64,000 bases of DNA from Bacteroides helcogenes P 36-108 (GCF_000186225.1 NC_014933.1:3906001-3970000); one strand, 5' to 3'. Positions 46,271 to 55,445 are shown, counted from the first letter of the stretch. Notes: generated by a model not told the origin, from the sequence alone. Made by a program: numbers and translations.

Positions 46271-47461
46271 TTAATGAAGCTTCACCGTCCTGCGCACCGC
46301 CTCGGCAAGCTGCTCCATAGCCTGCCGCAGCACGCTCCGGGGCGAACCCACATTGAGGCGCATGAAACCCTCGCCGCCTTGACCGAACATCTCGCCGTCG
46401 TTCAGCGCAAGGCGAGCCTCTTCCACAAAGAGGTGCTGCAACTCGTCGTGCGACAAGTGCAGGCCGCGGCAGTCCAGCCACACCAAGAAGGAGGCCTGCG
46501 GACGCAGCGGCTTGATTTGCGGCAGGTGGCGGGCGCAGAAATCTATCACGAAATCCACGTTGCCCTCCACGTAGCGCAGCATTTGTTTACGCCACGCCTC
46601 GCCCTCGCTGAAGGCGGCAATGGTGGAGATGGGCGCAAAGAGCGGCGCTTCGTTCAGCTCGTTCGCCTCCAGCCAGCCGTAGAAACGCTCGCGGATGTCC
46701 CGGTTGGGCACAATGGCGTAGGAGCTGACGATGCCGGCGATGTTGAACGTCTTGGACGGCGCTCCGAAGGTGATGCTGCAAGCGGCGGCCTCCGGCGAGA
46801 CGGAGGCAAACGGCAGGTGCTTGTGCCCAAACAGCGCCATGTCGCAATGTATCTCGTCGGAAATAACGAGGATGTGGCGGCGGTGGCAGAAGTCGGCAAG
46901 GCGCACTAACGTCTCCTTGTCCCACACGATGCCCGCCGGGTTGTGCGGGTTGGAGAGGATGAGCAGACGGCACTTATCGTCCGCCACGGCTTCCAGGTTC
47001 TCAAAATCCATGCTGTAAGAGCCGTCCGCGTGCTCGCGTAGCGGGTTGTACACCACCTCGCGCCCGTTGCCCTGCGGCGTCAGGCGGAACGGATGATAGA
47101 CGGGCGGCTGGATAATCACCTTCTCGTCCGGCTTCACAAATACGTTGATGACCATGCCGATGCCCTTCACGATGCCCGGAATGTAGGTCAGCCACTCACG
47201 CTCCACCTGCCAGCCGTGGTGCGAGGCTATCCAGTTGATGACCGTGGGCCAGTAGTTGGCAGAGTCCTTGGTGTAGCCGTACAGAGAATGTTCCAGCCTG
47301 CGGCGCAGGGCTTCGGTGATGAACGCCGGTGTCTCAAAGTCCATGTCCGCCACCCACAGAGGCAGCAGGTCGGCACGCCCGTAGCGTTCTTGCAGCACGT
47401 CTAACTTCAGAGCGCCCGTGCCCCGCCGGTCTATAATCTTGTCAAAATCGTATGTTTCCAT
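46271..47461 (-). CDS. MalY/PatB-type pyridoxal-phosphate aminotransferase or C-S lyase
   Basis: The 396 residues match fold-type I class II aminotransferases of the PatB/MalY group (cystathionine beta-lyase activity): LPLWVADMDFETPAFITEAL at the N terminus, SNPHNPAGIVWDKETL, and the PLP Lys in FGAPSKTFNIAGIVSSYA. It probably splits cystathionine or cysteine-type substrates. Five bases separate it from the upstream trans-sulfuration gene, so they form an operon. GC content is high. Confidence 0.92.
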   Translation of the reverse strand: METYDFDKIIDRRGTGALKLDVLQERYGRADLLPLWVADMDFETPAFITEALRRRLEHSLYGYTKDSANYWPTVINWIASHHGWQVEREWLTYIPGIVKGIGMVINVFVKPDEKVIIQPPVYHPFRLTPQGNGREVVYNPLREHADGSYSMDFENLEAVADDKCRLLILSNPHNPAGIVWDKETLVRLADFCHRRHILVISDEIHCDMALFGHKHLPFASVSPEAAACSITFGAPSKTFNIAGIVSSYAIVPNRDIRERFYGWLEANELNEAPLFAPISTIAAFSEGEAWRKQMLRYVEGNVDFVIDFCARHLPQIKPLRPQASFLVWLDCRGLHLSHDELQHLFVEEARLALNDGEMFGQGGEGFMRLNVGSPRSVLRQAMEQLAEAVRRTVKLH

Positions 47462-47466
47462 TGCTG

Positions 47467-48642
47467 TTACTTTTTTAATGCTTGTTCTATATCTTCAAAT
47501 AAATCGTCCACGTCTTCTAAACCGATAGAGAGACGAATTGTTGTGTCGAGCACATCCATGCTGCGCCGCTGCTCGTCCGTGAACGGGCCGAAAATGGTGC
47601 TGGCCGGGTGAATGGCAAGCGACTTGCTGTCAAAGAGGTTGGTGGCGCGGCGTATCAGCTTCAAGCCATTGATGAAGCGGAAGCAAGCGTCCTTATCCTC
47701 CAAGTCGATGGTAATCATCGCCCCCGCCGTAGGGCCGAACTGCTTCTGCGCCAAGGCATGAAACGGATTATCTTCCAGCCCCACACAGTTTACGCGCTTC
47801 ACGGCAGCCAGTCCGCAGAGTTTCCGCGCCAGTTCAAGGGTGTTGGCGGACTGTATGCGATAGCGTGCATCGAGCGTTTCCAGTCCGATGGTCTGCATAT
47901 AGGCCACGTGCGGAGTCATGTAGGCGCCCAAGTTGAGCAGCATTTCCGTGCGCATCCGCTTGCCGAAGCCCGGGCACGTGCCGTAGTCCACCACCAGTCC
48001 GCCAATGGACGTGGCCCCTCCCGACAGATACTTGGTGCTGGACACCACCTCCACGTCCACCCCGAAGTCGTGCGAGCAGAACTCGGTGAAGGGAATGGCG
48101 GTGGTGTCGGCTATCAGTGGGACATTCTTCTCGTGCGCCACCCGCACCAATGCCTGCAAGTCCGCCACCTCCATCTGCGGATTGGTGATAATCTCCAGAT
48201 AGACGCAGCACGTGTTTCCGTCTATCCGGCGTGCCACGGCCTCCACATCGGTGAGGTCGCACAGCCGCGCTTCTATCCCGAAGCGGGACAGCGTGCCCGA
48301 AACCAGCGCGTAGGTATTGCCGAACATGTGGCGCGAGGTGACGATGTTCTTTCCCGCCGCCGCCACGCAGAGCAGCGTATTGCTGATGGCCGCCATGCCC
48401 GAACTCAGCGCTATGACATCCGCCGCCCCGGTCAACGCCTTCACCTTGTTCTCAAAGAAAGTCACCGTGGGGTTCATCACGCGCGAATAGTCGGGCATAT
48501 TCGTCCTGCCGCAAAAAGCGTCCGCCATTTCATCGGCATCGTCAAACTCGTAGGCCGCCGTATGATAGACGGGCATACTGAGCGAATTGTAAGCGTCCCG
48601 GCTCTGAAACCGGGTATGAATGGCTTTTGTCTGTTTCTTCAT
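47467..48642 (-). CDS. Cys/Met-metabolism PLP enzyme (O-acetylhomoserine sulfhydrylase or methionine gamma-lyase type)
   Basis: This 391-residue protein belongs to the trans-sulfuration family: YSRVMNPTVTFFENKVKAL, the SSGMAAISNTLL phosphate loop, ITNPQMEVADL, and the PLP Lys in VVSSTKYLSGGATSIGGLVV. The exact reaction (sulfhydrylase versus gamma-lyase) cannot be fixed. It shares an operon with the PatB-type gene downstream, and together they point to methionine/cysteine interconversion. Confidence 0.9.
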   Translation of the reverse strand: MKKQTKAIHTRFQSRDAYNSLSMPVYHTAAYEFDDADEMADAFCGRTNMPDYSRVMNPTVTFFENKVKALTGAADVIALSSGMAAISNTLLCVAAAGKNIVTSRHMFGNTYALVSGTLSRFGIEARLCDLTDVEAVARRIDGNTCCVYLEIITNPQMEVADLQALVRVAHEKNVPLIADTTAIPFTEFCSHDFGVDVEVVSSTKYLSGGATSIGGLVVDYGTCPGFGKRMRTEMLLNLGAYMTPHVAYMQTIGLETLDARYRIQSANTLELARKLCGLAAVKRVNCVGLEDNPFHALAQKQFGPTAGAMITIDLEDKDACFRFINGLKLIRRATNLFDSKSLAIHPASTIFGPFTDEQRRSMDVLDTTIRLSIGLEDVDDLFEDIEQALKK

Positions 48643-48775
48643 TCTCTATAAGTGTTTAGTGAAATGGCTCCGCCTCGCAAAGCCGCTGCAAAAGTAAGGA
48701 TAAAATAGCCGCCGCACAACAAGAGGAGCCTGTTAAAAGCATAGAAGCGACTTCATTTAGGATATATTTAAGAAA

Positions 48776-48840
48776 GCGCGGATTACGCGAATCCCACGGA
48801 TTTAGTTTGCCTAATCCACGTTATTCCGCGTAATCCGCGC
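48776..48840. repeat. Palindromic dispersed element, copy 2
   Basis: GCGCGGATTACGCGA (48776-48790) faces CCGCGTAATCCGCGC (48826-48840). The arm is the same as in the copy at 46197, while the loop differs (TTAGTTTGCCTAATCCACG). Confidence 0.85.
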
Positions 48841-48910
48841 CTGAAAAGAAGCATTCGGAAGAGGGGCTGTGCCCCCAAGCTATCCGAGAACTTAAATCTG
48901 CTATTGCCCT

Positions 48911-48960
48911 GCCGCAGATAACGCTGATGACACAGATAGGGAAAATAAGAAATCTGCGGC
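48911..48960. repeat. Second type of palindromic element (GCCGCAGAT / ATCTGCGGC)
   Basis: GCCGCAGAT (48911-48919) and ATCTGCGGC (48952-48960) flank a 32-base loop. The arm type differs from the GCGCGGATTACG elements. Confidence 0.65.
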
Positions 48961-49036
48961 TGAAAGATTATCAGTCCGATAGCGGGCAAAGTGTTATCAA
49001 ACAGTCAGGGGAGGCTGTGCCCCCCCCCTTGGATGA

Positions 49037-50080
49037 TTAGTTGTTCTCCGGGCGGAGCTTGCGAACCGTAACAGCCGTCTGCCACATTTCGCTTTCGCGC
49101 ATGGCTTTCAACTCTTCGTTCAGCTTCTCGCGATAGTCGGGCTTGGAGTTGCTGTCAATGGAAATCTGAGCCTCGTTGCCGCACTTCACGCTGGCATACA
49201 GCTTCTGTACCACCGGCTTGATAGCATCGTGGAACGGAGTCATCCAGTCCAAAGCACCACGTTGGGCCGTAGTAGAACAGTTGGCATACATCCAGTCCAT
49301 ACCATTCTTTGCAAACAATGGCATCAAAGATTGAGTCAGTTCTTCAACAGTTTCATTGAATGCCTCAGAAGGAGTATGACCGTTCTCACGCAGCACTTCG
49401 TACTGTGCGGACAGCAGACCTTGGATAGCACCCATCAATGAGCCACGCTCTCCGGTCAAGTCGGAAGTAGCCTCGCGCTGGAAGGTAGTCTCGAACAAGT
49501 AGCCCGAACCGATACCGATACCCAGTGCCAGAGTTCTGTCCATAGCCTTGCCCGTAGCATCCTGATAGATAGCGTAAGAAGAGTTCAAGCCACGGCCTTC
49601 GAGGAACATGGTACGCAATGAAGTACCCGAACCTTTGGGAGCCACCATGATAACGTCGATGTCCTTGGGAGGAACGCAACCCGTGCGGTCGCTCCAAGTG
49701 ATAGCGAAACCGTGAGAGAAGTACAGGGCTTTGCCCGGAGTCAGATAGAGTTTCATGGTAGGCCATACGGACATCACGGCTGCATCAGAAAGCAGACACA
49801 TGATAATGGAACCTTTCTGACAAGCTTCTTCGATGCCGAACAGTGTCTCGCCCGGAACCCAACCGTCGGCAACGGCTTTCTCATACGTCTTGCCCTGACG
49901 CTGACCTACGATTACGTTGAAACCGTTATCGCGCAGGTTGCAAGCCTGACCGGGACCTTGCACACCGTAACCGATTACGGCGATTGTCTCGTCTTTCAAG
50001 ATTTCACGTGCTTTTTCCAAGGGAAACTCCTCGCGGGTCATTACATTCTCGATAACACCGCCAAAATTCATTTGTGCCAT
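49037..50080 (-). CDS. ilvC: Ketol-acid reductoisomerase
   Basis: This 347-residue class I enzyme has the NADPH site AVIGYGVQGPGQACNLRDNG and VAPKGSGTSLR, and the metal-binding region ERGSLMGAIQGLLSAQYEVL. It rearranges and reduces acetolactate and acetohydroxybutyrate in the valine and isoleucine pathways. It is last in the ilvD-B-N-thioesterase-C operon. Confidence 0.96.
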   Translation of the reverse strand: MAQMNFGGVIENVMTREEFPLEKAREILKDETIAVIGYGVQGPGQACNLRDNGFNVIVGQRQGKTYEKAVADGWVPGETLFGIEEACQKGSIIMCLLSDAAVMSVWPTMKLYLTPGKALYFSHGFAITWSDRTGCVPPKDIDVIMVAPKGSGTSLRTMFLEGRGLNSSYAIYQDATGKAMDRTLALGIGIGSGYLFETTFQREATSDLTGERGSLMGAIQGLLSAQYEVLRENGHTPSEAFNETVEELTQSLMPLFAKNGMDWMYANCSTTAQRGALDWMTPFHDAIKPVVQKLYASVKCGNEAQISIDSNSKPDYREKLNEELKAMRESEMWQTAVTVRKLRPENN

Positions 50081-50094
50081 TTTTGTTTTAGTTT

Positions 50095-50931
50095 TTATTT
50101 GTGGCTTTCGCCAACGTTAATATTTAAGTTTCTTATTTCATTCGTTTTCAATCCTTCATCCGTCCGTTCCCACTGCTCCGTCGCTTGAACAAAGACCACC
50201 TTTGAACGGCAGACCACCTCGGCATCGTTCTTCTTCACCTCTATGTTATAAACGCCCGCACCGGCATCTTCCTTGTAGAAGGACAGTTTGTCGCCGCAGT
50301 AACTCTCGGCCACGTAAGCCATCTCGAAACGGCGGATGCGGCTGGTCTTGTAAAGCGCAATCGGAAAGAGGTCGAGGATGTGCTCGATGTAGCGGATGCT
50401 GTTGACATGTCCGTTGATGTCGATGTCGCTGTACTTGGCTGTCAGCGACTCCTCCGCCTCCGTAGCTGCCACCTTGATGCGCGAGGGCTTCTCAATGGGG
50501 CAAGGTTCGCTGCACACATAGTCCACGATGCTGCCACCGTGCAGTGCTAACAGGTCGGCGGGCTTGCGGGTGTTGAGGTTAATCATCGCCCATACGGAAC
50601 GGGCATAGCCTATTTTCTTTCCGTCTTTGTTGAGAATGGCAAAGTTACGGTCGGTAAAGAGGCGGTACACATTCTCCACCCAAGTCTGGATAGAGAAATC
50701 TTCGTATTGGTACGGCAGCTCATCCAACTCGATAGCCAGACGGGAGAGCACCCACGTATAGTTGTCCTCGTTCAAGGTGGCAATGCCGAAACCGCGCTCC
50801 GTGGCATGGAAGCCCGCACAGTTCAGCAGGTGGTTGCCTAATACGCCTAATGTCAGTCTGCCGGTAAAGTCCACATGGAACGGCTCGGCCACAAACCGAT
50901 ATGTACCTATCTTATTATCCACTTCACTCAT
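50095..50931 (-). CDS. Acyl-ACP thioesterase within the ilv operon
   Basis: This 278-residue double hot-dog protein belongs to the acyl-ACP thioesterase family: RFVAEPFHVDFTGRLTLGVL, WVLSRLAIELDELPYQYEDF, and a second domain with YSDIDINGHVNSIRYIEHIL carrying the Asn/His catalytic pair. It releases fatty acids from acyl carrier protein. It overlaps ilvN by four bases (ATGA) and is 14 bases from ilvC, so it is tightly co-expressed with branched-chain amino acid genes. Confidence 0.9.
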   Translation of the reverse strand: MSEVDNKIGTYRFVAEPFHVDFTGRLTLGVLGNHLLNCAGFHATERGFGIATLNEDNYTWVLSRLAIELDELPYQYEDFSIQTWVENVYRLFTDRNFAILNKDGKKIGYARSVWAMINLNTRKPADLLALHGGSIVDYVCSEPCPIEKPSRIKVAATEAEESLTAKYSDIDINGHVNSIRYIEHILDLFPIALYKTSRIRRFEMAYVAESYCGDKLSFYKEDAGAGVYNIEVKKNDAEVVCRSKVVFVQATEQWERTDEGLKTNEIRNLNINVGESHK

Positions 50932-51491
50932 TGTTCTTGTTGTTGTTTGCTTTGACTGTATTTCGCCTCCCGGTCCGCCAAGTATTCATTGACACGCTCA
51001 AAGCAACTGGTGGTAATTGCCACCCGCCCCGAACGGACAAACTGAAGCACGCACTCCAATGCGCTCAGCTCTTCATAAAGGCTGCTGATTTCCTCGCTCA
51101 AGCCATTCTTCTCCACGATTGAGAAGACGGCGTTCACCTCTACGATGCGCGCGTTGTATTTGCGGATTACCTTAGATACTTCCGGCTTTTCCTCCAGCGT
51201 GGGAGTGGTTATCTTGTAAAGCGCAATCTCGTGCTGGTAAATCTCATCGTCCGTGAAGTAGTGGGCTTGCAGCACATCTATCTTCTTGGAAATCTGCTTC
51301 GTCACCTTCTCAATGGTATCCTTGTCCGTCCATGCGGTAATGGTGTATTTGTGTACACCCTTGATGGAGGATGCGGATACGTTCAGGCTCTCGATATTGA
51401 TTTGCCTGCGGGTAAACACAGCCGTCACTTGGTTCAGCAACCCGGCGAAGTTCTCGGAATGAACGATAATTGTATATAATGTCTTGTCCAT
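50928..51491 (-). CDS. ilvN: Acetolactate synthase, small (regulatory) subunit
   Basis: From the ATG at 51491 (MDKTLYTIIVHSENFAGLLN) the product is 187 residues with an N-terminal ACT domain (VTAVFTRRQINIESLNVSAS) and a second ACT-like C-terminal half. An alternative start at 51509 overlaps ilvB by 7 bases. It makes the catalytic subunit sensitive to valine. The first half reads straight out of ilvB, so the two are translated together. Confidence 0.94.
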   Translation of the reverse strand: MDKTLYTIIVHSENFAGLLNQVTAVFTRRQINIESLNVSASSIKGVHKYTITAWTDKDTIEKVTKQISKKIDVLQAHYFTDDEIYQHEIALYKITTPTLEEKPEVSKVIRKYNARIVEVNAVFSIVEKNGLSEEISSLYEELSALECVLQFVRSGRVAITTSCFERVNEYLADREAKYSQSKQQQEQ

Positions 51492-51502
51492 AGTTTCTAT
51501 AT

Positions 51503-53197
51503 TTAGCATTCCAGCAACATCTGATTGACCGAACCGCCCGGAGGTGTCATCGGCATTACGTTCCCTTCTTCCTCTACGCAGGCTTCGAGCAGGAATGCCC
51601 CGTCTGCCGCCAGCATGTCAGCGATGGCCTGCTTCAGTTCCTTGCGGGTGAAGACACGGCGTGCCGGAATGTCGTAGGCGGAAGCAATCTTCAAGTAGTC
51701 GGGGTTCATCATGGGCGTGAACGAATAGCGGTGATTGAAGAACATCGCCTGCCACTGACGGACGTTGCCCAGGAAATTGTTGTTCAGCAATATCATCTTC
51801 ACCGGGGCTTTCTGCTCCATAACCGTGCCCAGCTCCTGAAGGTTCATCTGCAAACCGCCGTCGCCCATAAAGACGCAGACCGTGCGGTCGGGCCGTCCGA
51901 AAGTAGCACCGATAGCGGCGGGCAGTCCGAAGCCCATTGTTCCCAATCCGCCGGAGGTGACGATGCTGCGCTCCTTGCTATACTTGAAGTAGCGGGCAGA
52001 CATCATCTGGTTCTGACCTACGTCCGTCACCAGAATTGCTTCATGACGAGTGGCTTCGCTCACGGCACGCACCACTTCGCCCATGCTCAGCTTGTCTCCT
52101 ACCGGGTGCAGTTCGGGGCGGATTACTTTCTCCTCCTCTATCTGCTCGTAGGGCAGGAAGCTGTCTATCCACTCCTTGTGGGTAGCAGGCTTCAGCAGTG
52201 AGGTCACCGCTGCCAGCGTTTCCTTGCAATCGCCCAATACGGCAACCGTCGTCTTCACGTTCTTGTCTATCTCGGCGGGGTCTATATCGAAGTGGATAAT
52301 CTTGGCTTGCTTGGCATAAGTCTCCAGCTTGCCGGTCACGCGGTCGTCAAAGCGCATACCTACGGCAATCAGCACGTCACACTTATTGGTATTGATGTTC
52401 GGACCCAAGTTGCCGTGCATACCCAGCATACCTTTATTTAAAGGATGCTCCGTGGGCAACGCCGACAATCCCAGCAAAGTGCAACCCGCAGGCATCCCGG
52501 CCTTCTCGATGAAAGCACGGAGTTCCGGTTGGGCGTTTCCTAACTCTACTCCCTGCCCTACCAATACCAGCGGACGTTCTGCCGCATTAATCAGTTCGGC
52601 GGCCTGCCGTATGGCTTCCGGCTCCATTTCGGGAGCAGGCAGGTAGCTGCGGACATAATCCACAAGGGTCGGAGTATAGGCGGTTTTGTCCACCTGGGCA
52701 TTCTTGGCAAAGTCCAGCACCACCGGACCGGGACGGCCGCTCTTGGCGATATAGAAAGCGCGCGCCACCGCCCAAGCCACGTCTTCGGCACGACGGATTT
52801 GATAGCTCCACTTCGTAATAGGTTGCGTGATGCCCACCAAGTCCACTTCCTGAAAAGCATCCGTGCCCAAGAAAGCCGTTGCCGCCTGACCGGCGATGAC
52901 CACAACGGGCGTACTGTCTATCATGGCATCGGCAATACCCGTGATGGTATTGGTGGCTCCGGGTCCGCTGGTCACCAGGCACACACCCACCTTGCCCGAT
53001 ACACGTGCAAAGCCTTGTGCGGCATGGGCTGCGCCTTGTTCATGGCGAACCAGGATATGGTTCAGATTCTTCCGATGGTCGTATAAGGCATCAAATACCG
53101 GCATGATGCTGCCACCCGGATAACCGAAGATGGTCTTCACTCCCTGATGTTCCAAGGAGCGCATCAATGCTTCTGCGCCTGTTATTAAGTTTTCCAT
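51503..53197 (-). CDS. ilvB: Acetolactate synthase, large catalytic subunit
   Basis: This 564-residue thiamine-diphosphate enzyme has the catalytic Glu in RHEQGAAHAAQGFAR, the GYPGGSIMPVFDALYD N terminus and the ThDP motif VFMGDGGLQMNLQEL followed by LLNNNFLG. It makes acetolactate from pyruvate, or acetohydroxybutyrate with 2-oxobutyrate. It follows ilvD across a 247-base spacer full of GGAGTTA repeats. Confidence 0.96.
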   Translation of the reverse strand: MENLITGAEALMRSLEHQGVKTIFGYPGGSIMPVFDALYDHRKNLNHILVRHEQGAAHAAQGFARVSGKVGVCLVTSGPGATNTITGIADAMIDSTPVVVIAGQAATAFLGTDAFQEVDLVGITQPITKWSYQIRRAEDVAWAVARAFYIAKSGRPGPVVLDFAKNAQVDKTAYTPTLVDYVRSYLPAPEMEPEAIRQAAELINAAERPLVLVGQGVELGNAQPELRAFIEKAGMPAGCTLLGLSALPTEHPLNKGMLGMHGNLGPNINTNKCDVLIAVGMRFDDRVTGKLETYAKQAKIIHFDIDPAEIDKNVKTTVAVLGDCKETLAAVTSLLKPATHKEWIDSFLPYEQIEEEKVIRPELHPVGDKLSMGEVVRAVSEATRHEAILVTDVGQNQMMSARYFKYSKERSIVTSGGLGTMGFGLPAAIGATFGRPDRTVCVFMGDGGLQMNLQELGTVMEQKAPVKMILLNNNFLGNVRQWQAMFFNHRYSFTPMMNPDYLKIASAYDIPARRVFTRKELKQAIADMLAADGAFLLEACVEEEGNVMPMTPPGGSVNQMLLEC

Positions 53198-53226
53198 ATA
53201 CTTTTGTTGTTTATTCTTTGTTGCTG

Positions 53227-53439
53227 GGAGTTATCTGCTTGAAGGAGTTAGAAGGAGTTATCCCTTTACAGGAGTTAGAAGGAGTTAAAGGGAGTTATCA
53301 CTCCGCTTCGCTCCGTTCAAGGAGTTAGAAGCCGATAGTATTGAGTTATAACTTTCAACTTTCCATTTTCCAAGAGTATCGGCCTTTAACTCCCAAGCCC
53401 GCAAGCGGGCGATAACTCCTTCTAACTCCCTTTAACTCC
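53227..53439. repeat. GGAGTTA repeat cluster between ilvD and ilvB
   Basis: GGAGTTA occurs seven times on the plus strand (53227, 53244, 53254, 53271, 53281, 53291, 53321) and TAACTCC four times (53387, 53413, 53423, 53433). The two arms can pair into a large imperfect hairpin enclosing CTCCGCTTCGCTCCG and AAGCCCGCAAGCGGGC. It is inside the ilv transcript. Confidence 0.9.
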
Positions 53440-53444
53440 TTCTC

Positions 53445-55244
53445 TCATATCAGTCTCACCGCTCCTTTATCCGCCGAACTTACCATGCTGGCATACGCCT
53501 TCAGCGCCTTCGACACTTCACGGTCGCGGGTGACGGGCATCTGGGGACGCGCCGCCAACTCCTCATCCGTCAGTTTCACGTTGATGGAACGGTTCGGTAT
53601 GTCTATTTCGATGATGTCACCGTCTTGAATCTTACCGATATTACCACCCGCAGCGGCTTCGGGAGAGATATGTCCGATGCTCAGCCCGGAAGTACCGCCG
53701 CTGAAACGTCCGTCGGTAATCAGCGCACATTCCTTGCCCAAGTGGCGGGACTTTATATAAGAGGTGGGATACAGCATTTCCTGCATACCGGGACCGCCCT
53801 TAGGGCCTTCGTGCGTGATGACTACCACGTCGCCGCTGACAACCTTTCCTTCCAGAATACCGTCGCAAGCAGCATCCTGCGAGTCGAAAACCTTGGCGGG
53901 ACCGGTAAACTTCCAGATGCTTTCGTCCACTCCGGCGGTCTTTACCACGCAGCCGTCTTGGGCGATGTTTCCTTTCAGCACGGCCAGACCACCGTCCTTG
54001 CTATAAGCATGTTGCAAATCGCGGATGCAGCCATCGGCGCGGTCAATGTCCAAATCCCGGTAACAAACCGCCTGCGAGCCAAGTTGCAGATTAAACTTGC
54101 CGCCCGCCGCACTTGAATATTTCTTGATAGCCTCCTCACAAACGTGCGGGCTGGTGATGCAGTATTTGTCAATCTCTTCGGCTAACGTCATGCCATCCAC
54201 ACGCTTCACGAAAGTGTTTACCAAACCGCCTTTGGCCAGTTCGTTCATAATTGAAACAATACCTCCGGCGCGGTTCACGTCTTGCACATGATACTTCTGC
54301 GTGTTAGGGGCCACCTTGCAAAGACAAGGCGTCTTGCGGGAAAGTATGTCGATGTCGTCCATCTTGAAGTCCGCCCCGGCTTCGTGGGCCACAGCCAGCA
54401 GGTGGAGCACCGTATTGGTGGAACCGCCCATAGCGATGTCCAGCGTCATGGCGTTGAGGAAAGCATCACGCGTGGCGATGCTGCGCGGAAGCACGCTTTC
54501 GTCTCCTTCCTCATAATACTTATAAGCGTTTTCAACAATCAGCTTGGCGGCATCCTCAAACAGCTTCTTACGATTCTCGTGGGTAGCTACAATCGTACCG
54601 TTACCCGGAAGCGCCAATCCGATAGCCTCGTTCAGACAGTTCATGGAGTTGGCGGTGAACATGCCCGAACAACATCCGCACGTAGGGCAGGCATGTTGCT
54701 CTATCTGAGCCACGTCCTCATCGCTCACGCTCTGGTCGGCAGATTTAATCATGGCATCAATCAGGTCGAGGTGCTGCCCCTTCCAGTCGCCGGCTTCCAT
54801 CGGACCGCCGGAAACGAATACGGCAGGGATATTCAGCCTCATCGCAGCCATCAGCATACCCGGAGTGATTTTGTCGCAATTGCTGATGCAAACCATCGCA
54901 TCCGCCTTGTGCGCATTCACCATATATTCCACGCTGTCGGCAATGATGTCGCGTGAAGGCAAGGAGTAAAGCATACCGTCGTGCCCCATCGCGATGCCGT
55001 CGTCAATGGCAATGGTGTTGAATTCCGCCGCAAAGCAACCCAACTTCTCAATCTCCCGCTTTACAAACTGACCTATCTCGTGCAGATGCACATGACCGGG
55101 AACGAACTGTGTAAAAGAGTTCACTATCGCAATGATGGGCTTACCCATTTGTTCTTTCTTCATGCCATTGGCCACCCACAGAGCACGTGCTCCTGCCATA
55201 CGGCGGCCTTGGGTGCTGAACGAACTACGTAACTGATGTTTCAT
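53445..55244 (-). CDS. ilvD: Dihydroxy-acid dehydratase
   Basis: This 599-residue enzyme has iron-sulfur Cys motifs [13 protein letters not shown] and [20 protein letters not shown], and the active-site Ser segment [20 protein letters not shown]. It dehydrates the diols in the valine and isoleucine pathways. It is first in the operon, with a leader peptide and attenuator-like hairpin upstream. An AAAGGAG ribosome-binding site lies 10 bases before the ATG. Confidence 0.96.
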   Translation of the reverse strand: MKHQLRSSFSTQGRRMAGARALWVANGMKKEQMGKPIIAIVNSFTQFVPGHVHLHEIGQFVKREIEKLGCFAAEFNTIAIDDGIAMGHDGMLYSLPSRDIIADSVEYMVNAHKADAMVCISNCDKITPGMLMAAMRLNIPAVFVSGGPMEAGDWKGQHLDLIDAMIKSADQSVSDEDVAQIEQHACPTCGCCSGMFTANSMNCLNEAIGLALPGNGTIVATHENRKKLFEDAAKLIVENAYKYYEEGDESVLPRSIATRDAFLNAMTLDIAMGGSTNTVLHLLAVAHEAGADFKMDDIDILSRKTPCLCKVAPNTQKYHVQDVNRAGGIVSIMNELAKGGLVNTFVKRVDGMTLAEEIDKYCITSPHVCEEAIKKYSSAAGGKFNLQLGSQAVCYRDLDIDRADGCIRDLQHAYSKDGGLAVLKGNIAQDGCVVKTAGVDESIWKFTGPAKVFDSQDAACDGILEGKVVSGDVVVITHEGPKGGPGMQEMLYPTSYIKSRHLGKECALITDGRFSGGTSGLSIGHISPEAAAGGNIGKIQDGDIIEIDIPNRSINVKLTDEELAARPQMPVTRDREVSKALKAYASMVSSADKGAVRLI

Positions 55245-55263
55245 CTTTCAAATCTCCTTTTAT

Positions 55264-55298
55264 GAAAAAAGCCTCTCCCACTACTGTGAGAAAGGCTT
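55264..55298 (-). terminator. Attenuator terminator of the ilv operon leader
   Basis: On the mRNA, AAGCCTTTCTCAC (minus-strand equivalent of 55298-55286) pairs with GTGGGAGAGGCTT (55281-55269) through 13 pairs including two G-U, with loop AGTA, followed by TTTTTT. It ends 20 bases before the ilvD start. Its 5' arm is also complementary to a segment that overlaps the leader stop codon (55335-55344). Confidence 0.9.
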
Positions 55299-55340
55299 AA
55301 TAAATTATTTTCTAACGTACGAATACATACATAACCTTTC

Positions 55341-55415
55341 TCACGCTCTTGATGCCACCACCACGACGCGAATAATATGCAAGACTGCCAGGTTAATAGA
55401 TGTATGTAGATTCAT
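55341..55415 (-). CDS. ilv operon leader peptide (branched-chain amino acid attenuator)
   Basis: A 24-codon frame from ATG at 55415 to TGA at 55341-55343. It reads MNLHTSINLAVLHIIR and ends VVVVASRA: eleven of 24 residues are Leu, Ile or Val, including Ile-Ile and four successive Val. It lies downstream of a consensus promoter and just upstream of the terminator at 55264-55298. The TGA falls in GTGAGAAAGG, which pairs perfectly with the terminator's 5' arm. This is the layout of ribosome-mediated attenuation: stalling at Val, Ile or Leu codons would free the segment and prevent termination. It is too short for an ordinary gene call. Confidence 0.85.
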   Translation of the reverse strand: MNLHTSINLAVLHIIRVVVVASRA

Positions 55416-55445
55416 GACTCGATTCTTCTTTTGTTTATTGTGCTG

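Larger units (their letters stand above)
48643..49036. other. Repeat-rich spacer between the trans-sulfuration gene and ilvC
   Basis: The 394 bases hold no gene. They contain two palindromic elements (48776-48840 and 48911-48960) and two copies of a GGGGCTGTGCCCC-like motif, near 48865 and (as GGGGAGGCTGTGCCCC) near 49010. One of these hairpins probably ends the ilv operon transcript. Confidence 0.7.

Noticed and set aside
47608..48651. 347-codon frame antisense to the trans-sulfuration enzyme gene
   Set aside because: It is the shadow of a GC-rich real gene with full PLP motifs; the antisense product shows no recognisable family and low-complexity His/Arg/Gln content.
48643..49036. SAM or other riboswitch upstream of the sulfur-amino-acid genes
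   Set aside because: I saw no SAM-I-type helices or K-turn motif, only palindromic repeats.
53227..53439. GGAGTTA cluster as a CRISPR array
   Set aside because: Units are 7 bases with irregular spacing and appear in both orientations; there are no uniform spacers and no cas genes.
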